Positions 42,145-51,584 of a stretch of DNA of 64,000 bases are shown here, in pieces. The stretch is taken from contig NZ_FXAN01000034.1 of NCBI RefSeq assembly GCF_900176645.1, forward strand, positions 1-64,000, written 5' to 3'. This DNA comes from Burkholderia singularis. GTDB lineage: Bacteria > Pseudomonadota > Gammaproteobacteria > Burkholderiales > Burkholderiaceae. Under the pieces are notes generated by a model. It was not told where the DNA came from. It ran no database searches and saw only the letters and a list, made by a program, of their open reading frames with translations. Position numbers and translations under genes: made by a program. The first letter of the stretch is position 1; each line of letters opens with the position of its first letter.

Positions 42145-42788
42145 CTTTTATTTAGGATTTCAAATGTAGCGATCGATTCCATGCCGAGATGGTTGCAATA
42201 CCGGCGTGGCCGAAAAGGATGAGCCGTTCGGAAAACTCGTGAACGCACGGCCCTCGGAATGTTTTGGTGGCAGTATTGGTTTCCCGGAATCGGCCGGGCA
42301 ATCTGGGAAAACCCTGCCACGCTTCAGTTTAGCTTTTGCGCGGACATGTTTCGTGTCCGCGCGCACACCTGAACATACGAGGCTTGCCAAAAAGAGCTTG
42401 CACGGTAAGTTCGATCGAACGCGAAGGCGCGGCCGTTTTCGACGCCGGCCTCTCTTGTTCGCACTGGCGAAAATCCCCGCTCCCGAGCGCTTTGTCTCGG
42501 CACCGCCATCCGCCCTCATGCATTCGTCACGGGGTGTTTAGCTTGTTTAAGTAATTGCAATCACGCGATTTCCTTGACAGCTCCGCCACGAATCCCATAG
42601 TTTGCAAACAACCCGACACGCAGATGTCGTTCGCCGTCGAATCCATCTGCGTTTACGGCCGATTCGATTAGTCAGGAATGCGATTTTTTATCTCGACTCT
42701 GCCGCTCGACCGGCGAGCGGCCACATGAACGCGAATGCGTGCGGCGATAGTTCCGGTATGCCCATGCGACCATTCACGAGGACGACTC
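42145..42788. other. Divergent promoter region between the two GH92 genes
   Basis: No gene recognised; short frames here are rich in Arg/Pro. It contains the perfect inverted repeat at 42338 and AT-rich stretches on both sides (42150-42170, 42540-42600) that may hold the divergent promoters. Confidence 0.4.
42338..42362. promoter_or_regulatory. Perfect 9-bp inverted repeat, candidate operator
   Basis: gcgcggaca / tgtccgcgc around a 7-base centre, midway between two divergent mannosidase genes. It could bind a dimeric regulator or be a transcript hairpin. No regulator gene is nearby. Confidence 0.35.
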
Positions 42789-45700
42789 ATGCGACGAAGC
42801 AATCATGCCGCACTGGCGGTATTGGCCGCGAGCTTGCTGCTCGCCGGCTGCAACGGCGATGACGGCACAGCGTCGCCGGCCGTCTTGAACGCCGCGAACA
42901 ATCGGGCGGACGCCGAGACTTCCGCACCCGCCGCGCCCGGCGAGGCAGTGCGCGCATCCGCGAACGCAAGCGATGTAGCCGAAGAGCGTAACGTGCAGAT
43001 GGCGCTCACCCAGTACGTCAACCCGTTCATCGGCACAGCCAACGCCAGCGTGCGGGCAACCGACCCCGTGCCGGCAGGCGAGCGCGGTGGCACATTCCCC
43101 GGCGCCACCACGCCGTTCGGCATGGTGCAATGGTCGCCGATGACGCCCAGCATCAAGCCCGGCGGCGGCAAGGATACGCCGGTCGGCTATGTCTACACCG
43201 AGAACACCATCATCGGCTTTCCGCTGACTCAGATGAGCGGCTCGGGATGCGACGGCAACTCGGGCGAACTGCCGATCATGCCGACCTTCGATCCGGCTGC
43301 CGTGGCGTCGAATCTCGTCAAGCCGGTCGCGAACTTCAAGCACGAGAACGAGACCGCATCGCCGGGCTACTATCGCGTCGTCCTGAACGACGGCATCAAG
43401 GCCGAGCTGACCGCCACCACGCGCACCGGCTTCGGGCGCTTCACCTTTCCCGCCAACACGCAGCCGGCTACGCTCGTGATCGATGCGACGCGCACCAACA
43501 CCAAACCGTCCACCCAAGGCAGCATCGGCTACAGCGGCAATGACGCACTGTCGGGTTCGACCGTCGGCGGCGGCTTCTGCGGAGCGCGCAACTACACGGT
43601 CTACTTCTACATCCAGTTCGATCGCAACATCGACAAGTCCGCCACCGACCTCGGCAAGGGCAATGCGAAAGTGCGCTTCGCCGCGAAGCCCGGCCCGGTT
43701 CTGATGAAAGTGGCGCTGTCATACGTCAGCGTCGCCAACGCGAAGCAGAACCTGGACGCGGAGAATCCGGCGAAAAACTGGGACTTCGACGGCGTGCGCA
43801 AAGCCGCCGACCAAACATGGAACAACCGCTTGAACACGATCCAGGTAAGCGGTGGCTCGATGCTCGACAAGCGCAAGTTCTATACGGCGCTGTATCACTC
43901 GATGCTGTCGCCGAATGTCAACAGTGACGTCAATGGCGAATACATCGGCTTCGATCAGAAGATTCATCGCGTCACGGGCAACCGCACGCAATACGTCAAC
44001 TACTCGAACTGGGACACCTACCGCAGCCTGATGCCGCTGCTCGGCATGCTGTTCCCGCGCGAGACGAGCGATATGCTTCAATCGCTCGTCACCGATGCCG
44101 AACAGTGCGGCGCGATTCCGCGCTGGTCGCCGATCAACGTCGACCAGGGCATCATGCCCGGCGACTCCGGCGTGCCCGTCGTCGTCGGCGGTTACGCGTT
44201 CGGCGCGACCCGGTTCGATACCGCGAGCGCGCTGAAGTACATGAAGCTGGCCGGCAACAAGCGGGTCGTGCGCTGCGGCAGCACGATTCCGCGCGACGGC
44301 GACGACCGCATGAACGACCACCTGACGCGCGGCTACGTCTCGCTCGACCGCGGCTGGTGGGCGGGCTCGCTTACGCCGGAATTCAGCACGGTCGATTTCG
44401 CGATCGCGTCATTCGCAAAATCGCTGGGCGACGAAACCGCGTATCGCCAGTTCCTCGCGCGCGCCGCGCAATGGAAAAACATGTACAACGTGCAACAAAA
44501 GCAGATTCTGCCGCGCTATGACGACGGCTCATGGAATCTGTCGCCGGTGGCGAACCAAGACATGGTGGAGGGCAACGCCGAGCAATACACGTGGATGATG
44601 ACGCACGACACGCGCGAACTCTTCGCGCTGTCGGGCGGCAACGACGCCGTCGTCAAGCGGCTGGACGCCTATTTCTCGAACCTGAACGCGGGCATGTCGC
44701 CGCCGCACTTCTATATCGGCAACGAGCCGAGCTTTTCGTCGCCGTGGCTCTACAACTGGGCCGGCGCCCCGTGGCGAACGCAAAAGGTGGTGCGCGACAT
44801 CATCAACGGCAACGCAGACGAGAGGATCGATCCGGTATTCAACGACGGGCCGGGCGGCCTGCCCGGCAACGACGATCTCGGCGCGGTCTCGTCGTGGTAC
44901 GTATGGGCCGCGCTCGGCGCGTACCCGGCCATCCAGTCGGTCGGCGGGCTCGCGCTGCATTCGCCCGTGTTCGACAAGGCCGTCGTGCGCTGGGCCGACG
45001 GCCACAAGCAACTCATCATCAACACGACCGGCAACGGCGCGCAATCGCGCTACATCCAAAGCGCGGCGCTCAACGGCGCCGCACTCGACGCACCGTGGGT
45101 CTGGCTGAAGGACGATCTGCGCAAGGTGGCGCGACTCGACATCGCATTGGGCAGCGCGCCGTCGCAGTGGGGCGCGGCGGCGGCGGGACGGTTGCCGTCT
45201 TATGGCCTCGACGGCTTCGTGAGCATCGGCGACGCGCTGAACAACGTCGGCACGGGTGCGAGAGGCTCGACGCCGGAGCAGGCCGCCGAAGGCAATACGT
45301 TCGACGGATCGGGCGCGCGCTATTCTCGGGATGCGCTCGCAGCGATCGGCGTGCGGCCGAACTCGCGGCTGACGCTGAACGGCTTGACGTTCGCTTGGCC
45401 TGACAGTAAAGCCGGGCTCGACAACATGATCGTCCAGGGCCAAACGATCACCTTCGCCACGCCGGTACGCGGCAAATCGCTGTCGCTGCTCGGCAGCGCG
45501 AGCAACGGGCCATCCACCGGCAAGCTGGTGGTGACCTATGCCGACGGCACCCAAGCCACGCTCGAGCTGACCTTCGACGACTGGACCTTGAACGGCGGCA
45601 GCCGGCAGCCCGGCCCTTACAATACCGTCGTGCTGACGACGCCCACGCGTCTTCGAATGGACGGCACCGAAGACGGCGTGCCGGCCAAAGTGTTCCAGTG

Positions 45701-45803
45701 GACGCAGCCGCTCGATCCGGCGCGGCCCGTAAAAAGCGTGACGTTCCCTTATCAGGTCGATCGGGGACGCCAGCACGTGTTTGCGATGACGGTGGGCGGC
45801 TGA
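42789..45803 (+). CDS. GH92-family alpha-mannosidase lipoprotein (second, with C-terminal extension)
   Basis: The 1004-residue lipoprotein (lipobox LLLAGC) has the GH92 landmarks YVNPFIGTANASVRATDPVP, FGMVQWSPMTPSIKPGGGKD, NWDTYRSLMPLLGMLFPRET and GLPGNDDLGAVSSWYVWAAL near residue 695. About 170 extra residues at the C-terminus form a beta-rich domain (LNGLTFAWPDSKAGLDNMIV; LVVTYADGTQATLELTFDDW) of a type often appended to secreted glycosidases, probably carbohydrate-binding. GAGGA lies before the chosen ATG (MRRSNHAALAV). The extension and different linker distinguish it from the divergent GH92, suggesting division of labour between linkages or glycan types. Confidence 0.92.
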   Translation: MRRSNHAALAVLAASLLLAGCNGDDGTASPAVLNAANNRADAETSAPAAPGEAVRASANASDVAEERNVQMALTQYVNPFIGTANASVRATDPVPAGERGGTFPGATTPFGMVQWSPMTPSIKPGGGKDTPVGYVYTENTIIGFPLTQMSGSGCDGNSGELPIMPTFDPAAVASNLVKPVANFKHENETASPGYYRVVLNDGIKAELTATTRTGFGRFTFPANTQPATLVIDATRTNTKPSTQGSIGYSGNDALSGSTVGGGFCGARNYTVYFYIQFDRNIDKSATDLGKGNAKVRFAAKPGPVLMKVALSYVSVANAKQNLDAENPAKNWDFDGVRKAADQTWNNRLNTIQVSGGSMLDKRKFYTALYHSMLSPNVNSDVNGEYIGFDQKIHRVTGNRTQYVNYSNWDTYRSLMPLLGMLFPRETSDMLQSLVTDAEQCGAIPRWSPINVDQGIMPGDSGVPVVVGGYAFGATRFDTASALKYMKLAGNKRVVRCGSTIPRDGDDRMNDHLTRGYVSLDRGWWAGSLTPEFSTVDFAIASFAKSLGDETAYRQFLARAAQWKNMYNVQQKQILPRYDDGSWNLSPVANQDMVEGNAEQYTWMMTHDTRELFALSGGNDAVVKRLDAYFSNLNAGMSPPHFYIGNEPSFSSPWLYNWAGAPWRTQKVVRDIINGNADERIDPVFNDGPGGLPGNDDLGAVSSWYVWAALGAYPAIQSVGGLALHSPVFDKAVVRWADGHKQLIINTTGNGAQSRYIQSAALNGAALDAPWVWLKDDLRKVARLDIALGSAPSQWGAAAAGRLPSYGLDGFVSIGDALNNVGTGARGSTPEQAAEGNTFDGSGARYSRDALAAIGVRPNSRLTLNGLTFAWPDSKAGLDNMIVQGQTITFATPVRGKSLSLLGSASNGPSTGKLVVTYADGTQATLELTFDDWTLNGGSRQPGPYNTVVLTTPTRLRMDGTEDGVPAKVFQWTQPLDPARPVKSVTFPYQVDRGRQHVFAMTVGG

Positions 45804-46207
45804 CGGTTCGATCCGCCCGCCGGGCACGGGCCGGGTGCGTGACGCCGGCCCGGCCTGATGCGCGGGGGGCGAGCCCCTGCGCCTTCCGAACATCGGCCGG
45901 GCTGCGCTCCAATGAAACCCAGGGCCCGGTAACCGCCGTTGCGCCTGTGCGCCCATCGCGCAGCGGCCCGCTCCACAGACGACAAGCACGCCGTCGCCCC
46001 GCCTCTCTTGCGCCGCGAACACGGCAGCCGGCCCGATCACGACACGGGCTTAGCCGGCCGTCGCGAGACGCCGCGCGCGAATAAAACGAAGGTCCGCGAA
46101 CGCCGCCGCTCCAGCAACGGCAGCCGCTCGCACATCGTCGATTTCCCAATTCGCCGGCCTCGCCGTCGCCAGAGTGTAAACTTCTGCCTTTTTTCCTCAC
46201 TCGCGAC
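45804..46207. other. Intergenic region before the motor-like operon
   Basis: Nothing recognised apart from the hairpin at 45827. The promoter of the four-gene operon should lie in the last 100 bases, where the sequence becomes less GC-rich. Confidence 0.35.
45827..45852 (+). terminator. Hairpin after the second GH92 gene
   Basis: cgggccgg / ccggcccg with a 10-base loop, 24 bases after the stop. There is no T-run. A plausible GC-type terminator only. Confidence 0.35.
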
Positions 46208-46966
46208 ATGGAGCAAGTCCCGCAGCGAAGCGCGCTCAGCGGACCCATGCTGATTCGCCTACTCGCTCGCCTGGCGGAAATCGACGTTTCCGAGCCCCGG
46301 CAACCGTTGTCCGACCGGCTGAGCCAATGGCTCGGCTGGACCGATGCGATCACGCTGTCGTCGGCACTGAACGTCAAGCCGCCGGCCACGGCCGATCACG
46401 CTCGACCCGCCGCCGGCGCCGGAAGTAACGCCGAGCGTCTGTGCGCGCGCGCGCGTGCGTCGTTGGCCGATGTGATCGGCGGCACGGCCGACGCCAAGCG
46501 CGATCGCGCGCAGCCGCATCACGCGATCGCGCGGGATGCGGCCGCCGCCGCGCCCGCCACCGCCGATTACGCGGAATTCCGCCAGCACTATCTGTCGATG
46601 CAACAGGTCATGCAGACGGATATCGGCACCTTGCGCGCGCGCTTGAGAAGCATGCTGGCCACGGCCACGCCACGCCTCGCCCGGCTCGCCGCACTGGACG
46701 CGGCCATGGAACAGGCGCTCGGCACGCGCGAACAAAAACTGCTGACGTGCGTGCCCGCATTGCTCGGCACGTACTTCGCACGGCTGCGCGATGCCGAGCA
46801 GCAGGCGCTCGCGGCCGACGCTCCGGCTTCGCAAAGCAGCCCGCCCGTCGCGGCGGGCGCGTGGCTCGACACGTTCCGCCACGACATGCAGCGCGTGCTG
46901 CTCGCCGAGCTGGATATTCGTTTTCAACCGGTCGAGGGCTTGCTCGCGGCCCTTCGCACCCGCTAA
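46208..46966 (+). CDS. DUF3348-family protein, first gene of motor-like operon
   Basis: The 252-residue protein is predicted soluble and mostly helical: LLARLAEIDVSEPRQPLSDR at the start, an Ala-rich linker (about 95-120), then ADYAEFRQHYLSMQQVMQTD and a C-terminal LDTFRHDMQRVLLAELDIRF. It is the first gene of a conserved beta/gamma-proteobacterial operon with DUF802, OmpA-like and DUF2894 genes; the next starts 10 bases later. Function unknown. Given the MotA/MotB-like partners it may be a cytoplasmic adaptor or effector. A start at the internal ATG 46247 is possible because no clear ribosome-binding site precedes 46208. Confidence 0.8.
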   Translation: MEQVPQRSALSGPMLIRLLARLAEIDVSEPRQPLSDRLSQWLGWTDAITLSSALNVKPPATADHARPAAGAGSNAERLCARARASLADVIGGTADAKRDRAQPHHAIARDAAAAAPATADYAEFRQHYLSMQQVMQTDIGTLRARLRSMLATATPRLARLAALDAAMEQALGTREQKLLTCVPALLGTYFARLRDAEQQALAADAPASQSSPPVAAGAWLDTFRHDMQRVLLAELDIRFQPVEGLLAALRTR

Positions 46967-46976
46967 CTGGAACATC

Positions 46977-49079
46977 ATGTCCAGACATCGCTTCAACTTC
47001 AATCTCGTCGTCTTTCTGGCCGGTCTGGCCATCGTCTGCTGGATCGCTGCCGGCTACGCCGGCTCGAACCTGCTCGCCCTCGCCGTCACTGCGTTGATTG
47101 GCTCCTGCTATCTGGCAGGCGCATTCGAGCTGCACCGCTATCGGCAAGCGACAACCACGCTGTCGCAAGCGCTCGACGGCCTGTCCGAGCCACCGCCCGC
47201 GCTCGGCGCATGGCTCGAACGGCTGCATCCGAGCCTGCGCGGTGCGGTGCGCCTGCGCATCGAAGGCGAGCGCGCCGCGCTGCCCGGGCCTGCGTTGACG
47301 CCCTACCTCGTCGGCCTATTGGTGCTGCTCGGCATGCTCGGCACGCTGCTCGGCATGGTCGCGACGCTGCGCGGCACCGGCGCGGCACTCGAAAGCGCAA
47401 CGAACCTACAGGCAGTGCGCGCGTCGCTGGCGGCGCCCGTCAACGGGCTTGGTTTCGCGTTCGGCACATCGATCGCGGGCGTCGCGACGTCGGCGATGCT
47501 CGGGTTGCTGTCCGCACTGTGCAAGCGCGAACGGCTCGTCGCCGCGCAGACGCTCGACGGTAAGATCGCCACGGCGTTGCACGTCTACTCGCACGCGTAT
47601 CGGCGCGACGAAACCATCAGATTGCTGCAACGGCAAGCCGAAGCAATGCCGGTTCTCGCCGAGCGGCTGCAAGCGATGATGGCGGCCGTCGAGCAACGCA
47701 GCGTCGACGCAAGCGAGCGTCAGCTCGCCAGTCAGCAAGCCTTCCTGAGTCATGCGCAAACCGCTTATGCACATCTTGCGTCGTCGGTTGCGCAATCGTT
47801 GAAGGACAGCGCCACGCAAAGCGCGCGTGTTGCCGGCGATGCATTTCAGCCGGTCATCGAAGCAACGATGGCGGGTCTTGCCCGCGAAGCGGCATCGCTG
47901 CACGACAGCGTCTCGCATGCCGTCCAACGGCAATTGGACAGCCTGTCGAGCGGTTTCGGCGCGGCGGCCGCGGCCGCCGCGCAAGTCTGGAACGATGCGC
48001 TCGTCGAGCATCGGCGCACGAACGAAGCACTCGTGCAACATCTGCGCTCGGCGCTCGATCGCTTCGCGGAAACCTTCGATCAGCGCTCGGCCAGCCTGCT
48101 CGAGAACGTTTCGGCACGCGTCGAAACCACGGCGGACGCGGTATCGGCAACGTGCGACGATGCGCTCGCCCGGCAAGCCGACCTCAACGAGCAGTTAGCC
48201 CAGCGCAATCAGCGTGCGCTCGAAACCGCTGCGGCAACCTTCGAGCAGCATTGCGCATCACTGCTGCACACGCTCGGACAGTCGCATGCCGATTGGCACG
48301 CCGAATTGAAATCGCAAGACCAGCAACGGCTGACGGCCTGGACCGACGCGCTCGGCGAGATGGCCGCCAAGCTGCGCAGCGAATGGGAAAAAGCCGGCGC
48401 GCACACCGCCAGCCGGCAGCAGGCAATCTGCGACACGCTCGCGCAAACCGCCCGTGACATCTCGGCGCAAACGCAAGCGCACGCGCGCGACACGATCGCC
48501 GAAATCTCGCAGCTCGCACAAGCCGCGGCACAGGCGCCGAAGGCCGCGGCCGCCGTCATCGCCGAGTTGCGCGAGCGGCTGTCCGACAGCCTGGCCCGCG
48601 ACACGGCGATGCTCGACGAGCGCGGCCGCCTGCTCGCGACGCTGGAGACGCTGCTCGACGCGGTAAACCACACGTGCACCGATCAGCGCACGGCGATCGA
48701 CGCGTTGATCTCGACGTCAGCGAATCTGCTCGAACGCGTCGGCGGCCGCTTCGCCGATCAAGTCGAAGCCGAAACCGGCAAGCTGACCGTGGCCGCCGCG
48801 CAAGTTGCCGCAGGCGCTGTCGACGTGGCGAGCCTCGGCGATGCGTTCGGCGCGGCAGTCCAATTGTTCGGACAGTCGAACGACAAGCTGCTCGCCCATC
48901 TGGAACGCATCGAGGCCGCGCTCGACAAATCCGTCGCGCGCAGCGACGAGCAACTCGCTTATTACGTCGCGCAAGCCCGGGAAGTCGTCGATCTCAGCAT
49001 GCTGGCGCAAAAGCAGATCATCGAGGATCTGCAACGGCTCGCGAACCAGCGGGCATCGGCCGGAGCCGAAACGGCATGA
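46977..49079 (+). CDS. DUF802 protein: MotA/TolQ/ZorA-like membrane subunit with long coiled-coil tail
   Basis: The 700-residue protein has four predicted membrane helices in the first 180 residues: FNLVVFLAGLAIVCWIAAGY, LLALAVTALIGSCYLAGAFE, then YLVGLLVLLGMLGTLLGMVA and VNGLGFAFGTSIAGVATSAM. The last two match the third and fourth helices of MotA/ExbB/TolQ stator proteins (GLLGT...GM; G-x-G-x-A). The remaining 500 residues are Ala/Gln/Glu-rich heptad helices, forming a very long cytoplasmic tail as in ZorA. The ATG has no strong ribosome-binding site but follows the previous stop by 10 bases. Its stop overlaps the MotB-like gene by four bases. Ion-channel function is inferred from this architecture. 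Confidence 0.82.
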   Translation: MSRHRFNFNLVVFLAGLAIVCWIAAGYAGSNLLALAVTALIGSCYLAGAFELHRYRQATTTLSQALDGLSEPPPALGAWLERLHPSLRGAVRLRIEGERAALPGPALTPYLVGLLVLLGMLGTLLGMVATLRGTGAALESATNLQAVRASLAAPVNGLGFAFGTSIAGVATSAMLGLLSALCKRERLVAAQTLDGKIATALHVYSHAYRRDETIRLLQRQAEAMPVLAERLQAMMAAVEQRSVDASERQLASQQAFLSHAQTAYAHLASSVAQSLKDSATQSARVAGDAFQPVIEATMAGLAREAASLHDSVSHAVQRQLDSLSSGFGAAAAAAAQVWNDALVEHRRTNEALVQHLRSALDRFAETFDQRSASLLENVSARVETTADAVSATCDDALARQADLNEQLAQRNQRALETAAATFEQHCASLLHTLGQSHADWHAELKSQDQQRLTAWTDALGEMAAKLRSEWEKAGAHTASRQQAICDTLAQTARDISAQTQAHARDTIAEISQLAQAAAQAPKAAAAVIAELRERLSDSLARDTAMLDERGRLLATLETLLDAVNHTCTDQRTAIDALISTSANLLERVGGRFADQVEAETGKLTVAAAQVAAGAVDVASLGDAFGAAVQLFGQSNDKLLAHLERIEAALDKSVARSDEQLAYYVAQAREVVDLSMLAQKQIIEDLQRLANQRASAGAETA

Positions 49080-49723
49080 GCGACGAAATCGACGACGGCG
49101 CGCAATCGGGCGCGCCGATCTGGGCGGCCTTCGGCGATCTGATGTCGGTGCTGCTCGGCGCCTTCATGCTGATCCTGGTCAGCGTCATCGGCGTGCAGCT
49201 GGAGTTGTCGTCGAGGCTCGACGACGCGCTCAAGCAGCGCCAGATGGAAGCGCAGCGCCGCCAGACGCTCGAGCAGGCGCTCGCGGGCCCGCTTGCGGCC
49301 GGACGCGTGACGCTCGTCAACGGCCGCATCGGCATCAGCGGCAGCGTGCTGTTCGCGCTGAATTCCGATCAGTTGCAGCCCGAAGGGCGCGATCTGCTGA
49401 AGAGCCTCGCCGGGCCGCTGTCCGCTTACTTGAAAACGCATGACGAAATCCTGATGGTCAGCGGTTTCGCCGACGATCAGCTAGTGCATGCGGGCAACCG
49501 CCGATTCGCCGACAACTGGGAGCTGTCGGCGCAACGCGCATTGACCGTGACGCGCGCGTTCATCAGCGAAGGCGTACCGTCGTCGTCGGTGTTCGTCGCA
49601 GCGTTCGGCTCCGAGCAGCCGGTGAGTGCGAATACGAGCGACGAAGGCCGCGCCAAGAACCGGCGCGTCGAGATTGCGCCCGTGCCGAGGGCAACGGCTT
49701 CCGGCGGTGAGCATCGTGAATAG
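49076..49723 (+). CDS. MotB/ZorB-like membrane protein with OmpA peptidoglycan-binding domain
   Basis: The 215-residue protein has a single N-terminal helix (IWAAFGDLMSVLLGAFMLIL) with an Asp in the position typical of MotB/ExbD/ZorB ion channels. A short coiled coil follows, then an OmpA C-terminal domain (about 85-205: GSVLFALNSDQLQPEGRDLL, NWELSAQRALTVTRAFISEG, NRRVEIAPVP) that binds peptidoglycan. ATGA overlap with the DUF802 gene implies a fixed stoichiometry complex. This is the classical stator pairing of a long-tailed MotA-like and an OmpA-tethered MotB-like subunit, seen in flagellar, Tol, Ton and Zorya systems. No flagellar or nuclease genes are adjacent. Confidence 0.88.
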   Translation: MSDEIDDGAQSGAPIWAAFGDLMSVLLGAFMLILVSVIGVQLELSSRLDDALKQRQMEAQRRQTLEQALAGPLAAGRVTLVNGRIGISGSVLFALNSDQLQPEGRDLLKSLAGPLSAYLKTHDEILMVSGFADDQLVHAGNRRFADNWELSAQRALTVTRAFISEGVPSSSVFVAAFGSEQPVSANTSDEGRAKNRRVEIAPVPRATASGGEHRE

Positions 49724-50387
49724 CGTCGGCGCGCGTGCGCAAGCAATGCTCGACGCGTGGCGCGAGTGCGGTGCCGATCGGCTGGACCCGGTGCGCTTTC
49801 GCTTCATCGCCGCGCTGCATCGGCGCGCGGCGAACCATAGCGGTGAGGCGCGCCGCCTGCTGGACGAGAAGTTATCCGAAGCATTGTCGTCCTATGCGAA
49901 TGCGGTGGAACGACACGCCGCGTCCATCGGCGGCGGGACCGCTCGAACCTCGCCGTCTGCAGCGGCGCATCCGCCCGCACGCGGCGAGTTGGGCCGGCTG
50001 ATCGACGCCATCGCCGCGCGGCATACGGCGCCGGATGACGATCGCGACCCGGCCCATCACGCATTGCACCCGCGTCATGCTTACCCGGAACTCGAGATGC
50101 TCGGCGCATTCCGCCAGATCTGGTCGAAACTCAGCACCGACAGGCAGTTGCGGCAATCGTTGAATCAAGTGCCGAAAAACGCCGGACCGCTCAATTCGAG
50201 CAGCCTTGTGCATCGCTCGCTTTTGTCGATGCGCGAGCTGTCTCCGGGGTATTTACAGCAGTTCCTGTCGTATGTGGATGCGCTCGCCTGGGTCGAGCAC
50301 ATGACCGGCGACAACGCAGCGGCGGGCAACGACGCGCCACGCGCCGCCAATAGCAAAAAACAGAAAAACCGTTCACGCGAGCGTTAG
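49716..50387 (+). CDS. DUF2894-family protein, last gene of motor-like operon
   Basis: The 223-residue soluble protein begins NSVGARAQAMLDAWRECGAD, with the helical LDPVRFRFIAALHRRAANHS, a Pro/Ala linker, and a conserved C-terminal half (PELEMLGAFRQIWSKLSTDR, VPKNAGPLNSSSLVHRSLLS, LSPGYLQQFLSYVDALAWVE). It ends in a basic tail (SKKQKNRSRER). The GTG at 49716 follows GGTGAG by five bases and overlaps the previous stop by 8; a GTG at 49707 is an alternative. Known only as a domain of unknown function. Operon position suggests it works with the stator-like pair, possibly as a cytoplasmic partner of the coiled-coil tail. Confidence 0.8.
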   Translation: MNSVGARAQAMLDAWRECGADRLDPVRFRFIAALHRRAANHSGEARRLLDEKLSEALSSYANAVERHAASIGGGTARTSPSAAAHPPARGELGRLIDAIAARHTAPDDDRDPAHHALHPRHAYPELEMLGAFRQIWSKLSTDRQLRQSLNQVPKNAGPLNSSSLVHRSLLSMRELSPGYLQQFLSYVDALAWVEHMTGDNAAAGNDAPRAANSKKQKNRSRER

Positions 50388-50591
50388 TGCCCGCCGGCCG
50401 ATGCAGCGCCGCAATGCACGCAAGCGCAGCTTATATAAAAACGGGCGACGGCGCACGGCTCGCGCAAGCCGGCCCAAGAACGAACGAGACGTGAGAGCCA
50501 TTGCATGTGTGCGCCATCAAAGCCGCTTGCGATGAACGATCACCGACGCCACCGAGGCATGCGCGTTGCCGCCTCGGCCAACCCCGCACCC

Positions 50592-51584
50592 TCACCCCCG
50601 GCTTTCGAGCCAATGCAGACTGAACAGCCGCGCGGGGTCGACCCAAACTGCCGCCGGCTGGAATCCCGCTGCCCTCGCCTGTTCGCGAAACCCGTCGACC
50701 GTGAACTTGTGCGAATTCTCGGTATGCAACGTCTCGCCCTCGTCGAACCGGAACGCAGTACCGGCTACGCGCACCGTTTGCGCGCGCCGGCTGACGAGAT
50801 GCATCTCGATGCGCTGATGCTCGGCATCGTAAAACGCTCGATGCGCCCACGCATCGAGTGCGAAATCCGCACCCAGCTCCGCGTTCGCTCGCTTGAGCAG
50901 ATTCAGATTGAACGCCGCCGTCACGCCTGCGGAATCGTTGTATGCGCGATGCAGGATCGCCACGTCTTTCACCAGATCGACGCCGATCAGCAGCCCGCCG
51001 CCCGCCAGCAACACGGCCATGCGCCGCAGAAACGACGCGGCCTCGTCCGGCGAGAAATTGCCGATCGTCGAGCCGAGAAAACAGCCGACGCGGCGCCCCG
51101 GCAGTTGCTCGATCACGCTCAATTGTTCGGCATGCAGATAATCGGCGACAACCGGCCGCACGTCGAGCCACGGATAAGCGTCGCGTAATGCGGCCGACGC
51201 ATGCGCGAGATGATCGGCCGAAATATCGACGGGTAGATACCGCACGGGCGGATTGGACGCGGCGCATGCATCGAGCAGAACGCGGACCTTCGAGAGCGAT
51301 CCCGCGCCGAACTCGATCAGATTCGCGTCGCGGCCTATGCGCTCGGCAATCTCACTTGCGCTACGCTTCAGGATCGCGAGTTCGGTGCGAGTCGGATAGT
51401 ATTCCGGCAACTCGCAGATCCGATCGAACAACGCGGAGCCCGCCACGTCATAGAAATACTTCGGCGCGATGCTGCGCGGCCAGCTACGCAATCCGGCCAG
51501 CAGATCGCGGCCGAACGCGCTCGTGCGCATCGCACTGTGCGCCGCGTGCGCGGCATCGTCGATCGGTTCAGTGATCTCTCGCAA
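50592..51584 (-). CDS. egtD: L-histidine N-alpha-methyltransferase EgtD
   Basis: The 330-residue protein shows EgtD features: PKYFYDVAGSALFDRICELP, EYYPTRTELAIL, the SAM-binding LIEFGAGSLSKVRVLLDAC, and FLGSTIGNFSPDEAASFLRR. The C-terminal LHTENSHKFTVDGFREQARA contains the family E-x-S-x-K motif. It trimethylates histidine to hercynine, the first step of ergothioneine biosynthesis. The TTG start, 16 bases inside the end of egtB, gives a normal N-terminal length; an ATG at 51530 would remove 18 residues. It is cotranscribed after egtB. The remaining steps (EgtC, EgtE) are not encoded nearby. Confidence 0.9.
   Translation of the reverse strand: MREITEPIDDAAHAAHSAMRTSAFGRDLLAGLRSWPRSIAPKYFYDVAGSALFDRICELPEYYPTRTELAILKRSASEIAERIGRDANLIEFGAGSLSKVRVLLDACAASNPPVRYLPVDISADHLAHASAALRDAYPWLDVRPVVADYLHAEQLSVIEQLPGRRVGCFLGSTIGNFSPDEAASFLRRMAVLLAGGGLLIGVDLVKDVAILHRAYNDSAGVTAAFNLNLLKRANAELGADFALDAWAHRAFYDAEHQRIEMHLVSRRAQTVRVAGTAFRFDEGETLHTENSHKFTVDGFREQARAAGFQPAAVWVDPARLFSLHWLESRG

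Noticed and set aside
42206-42541. 111-codon frame between the GH92 genes
   Set aside because: Basic, low-complexity product crossing an inverted repeat in a divergent promoter region; no ribosome-binding site or domain.
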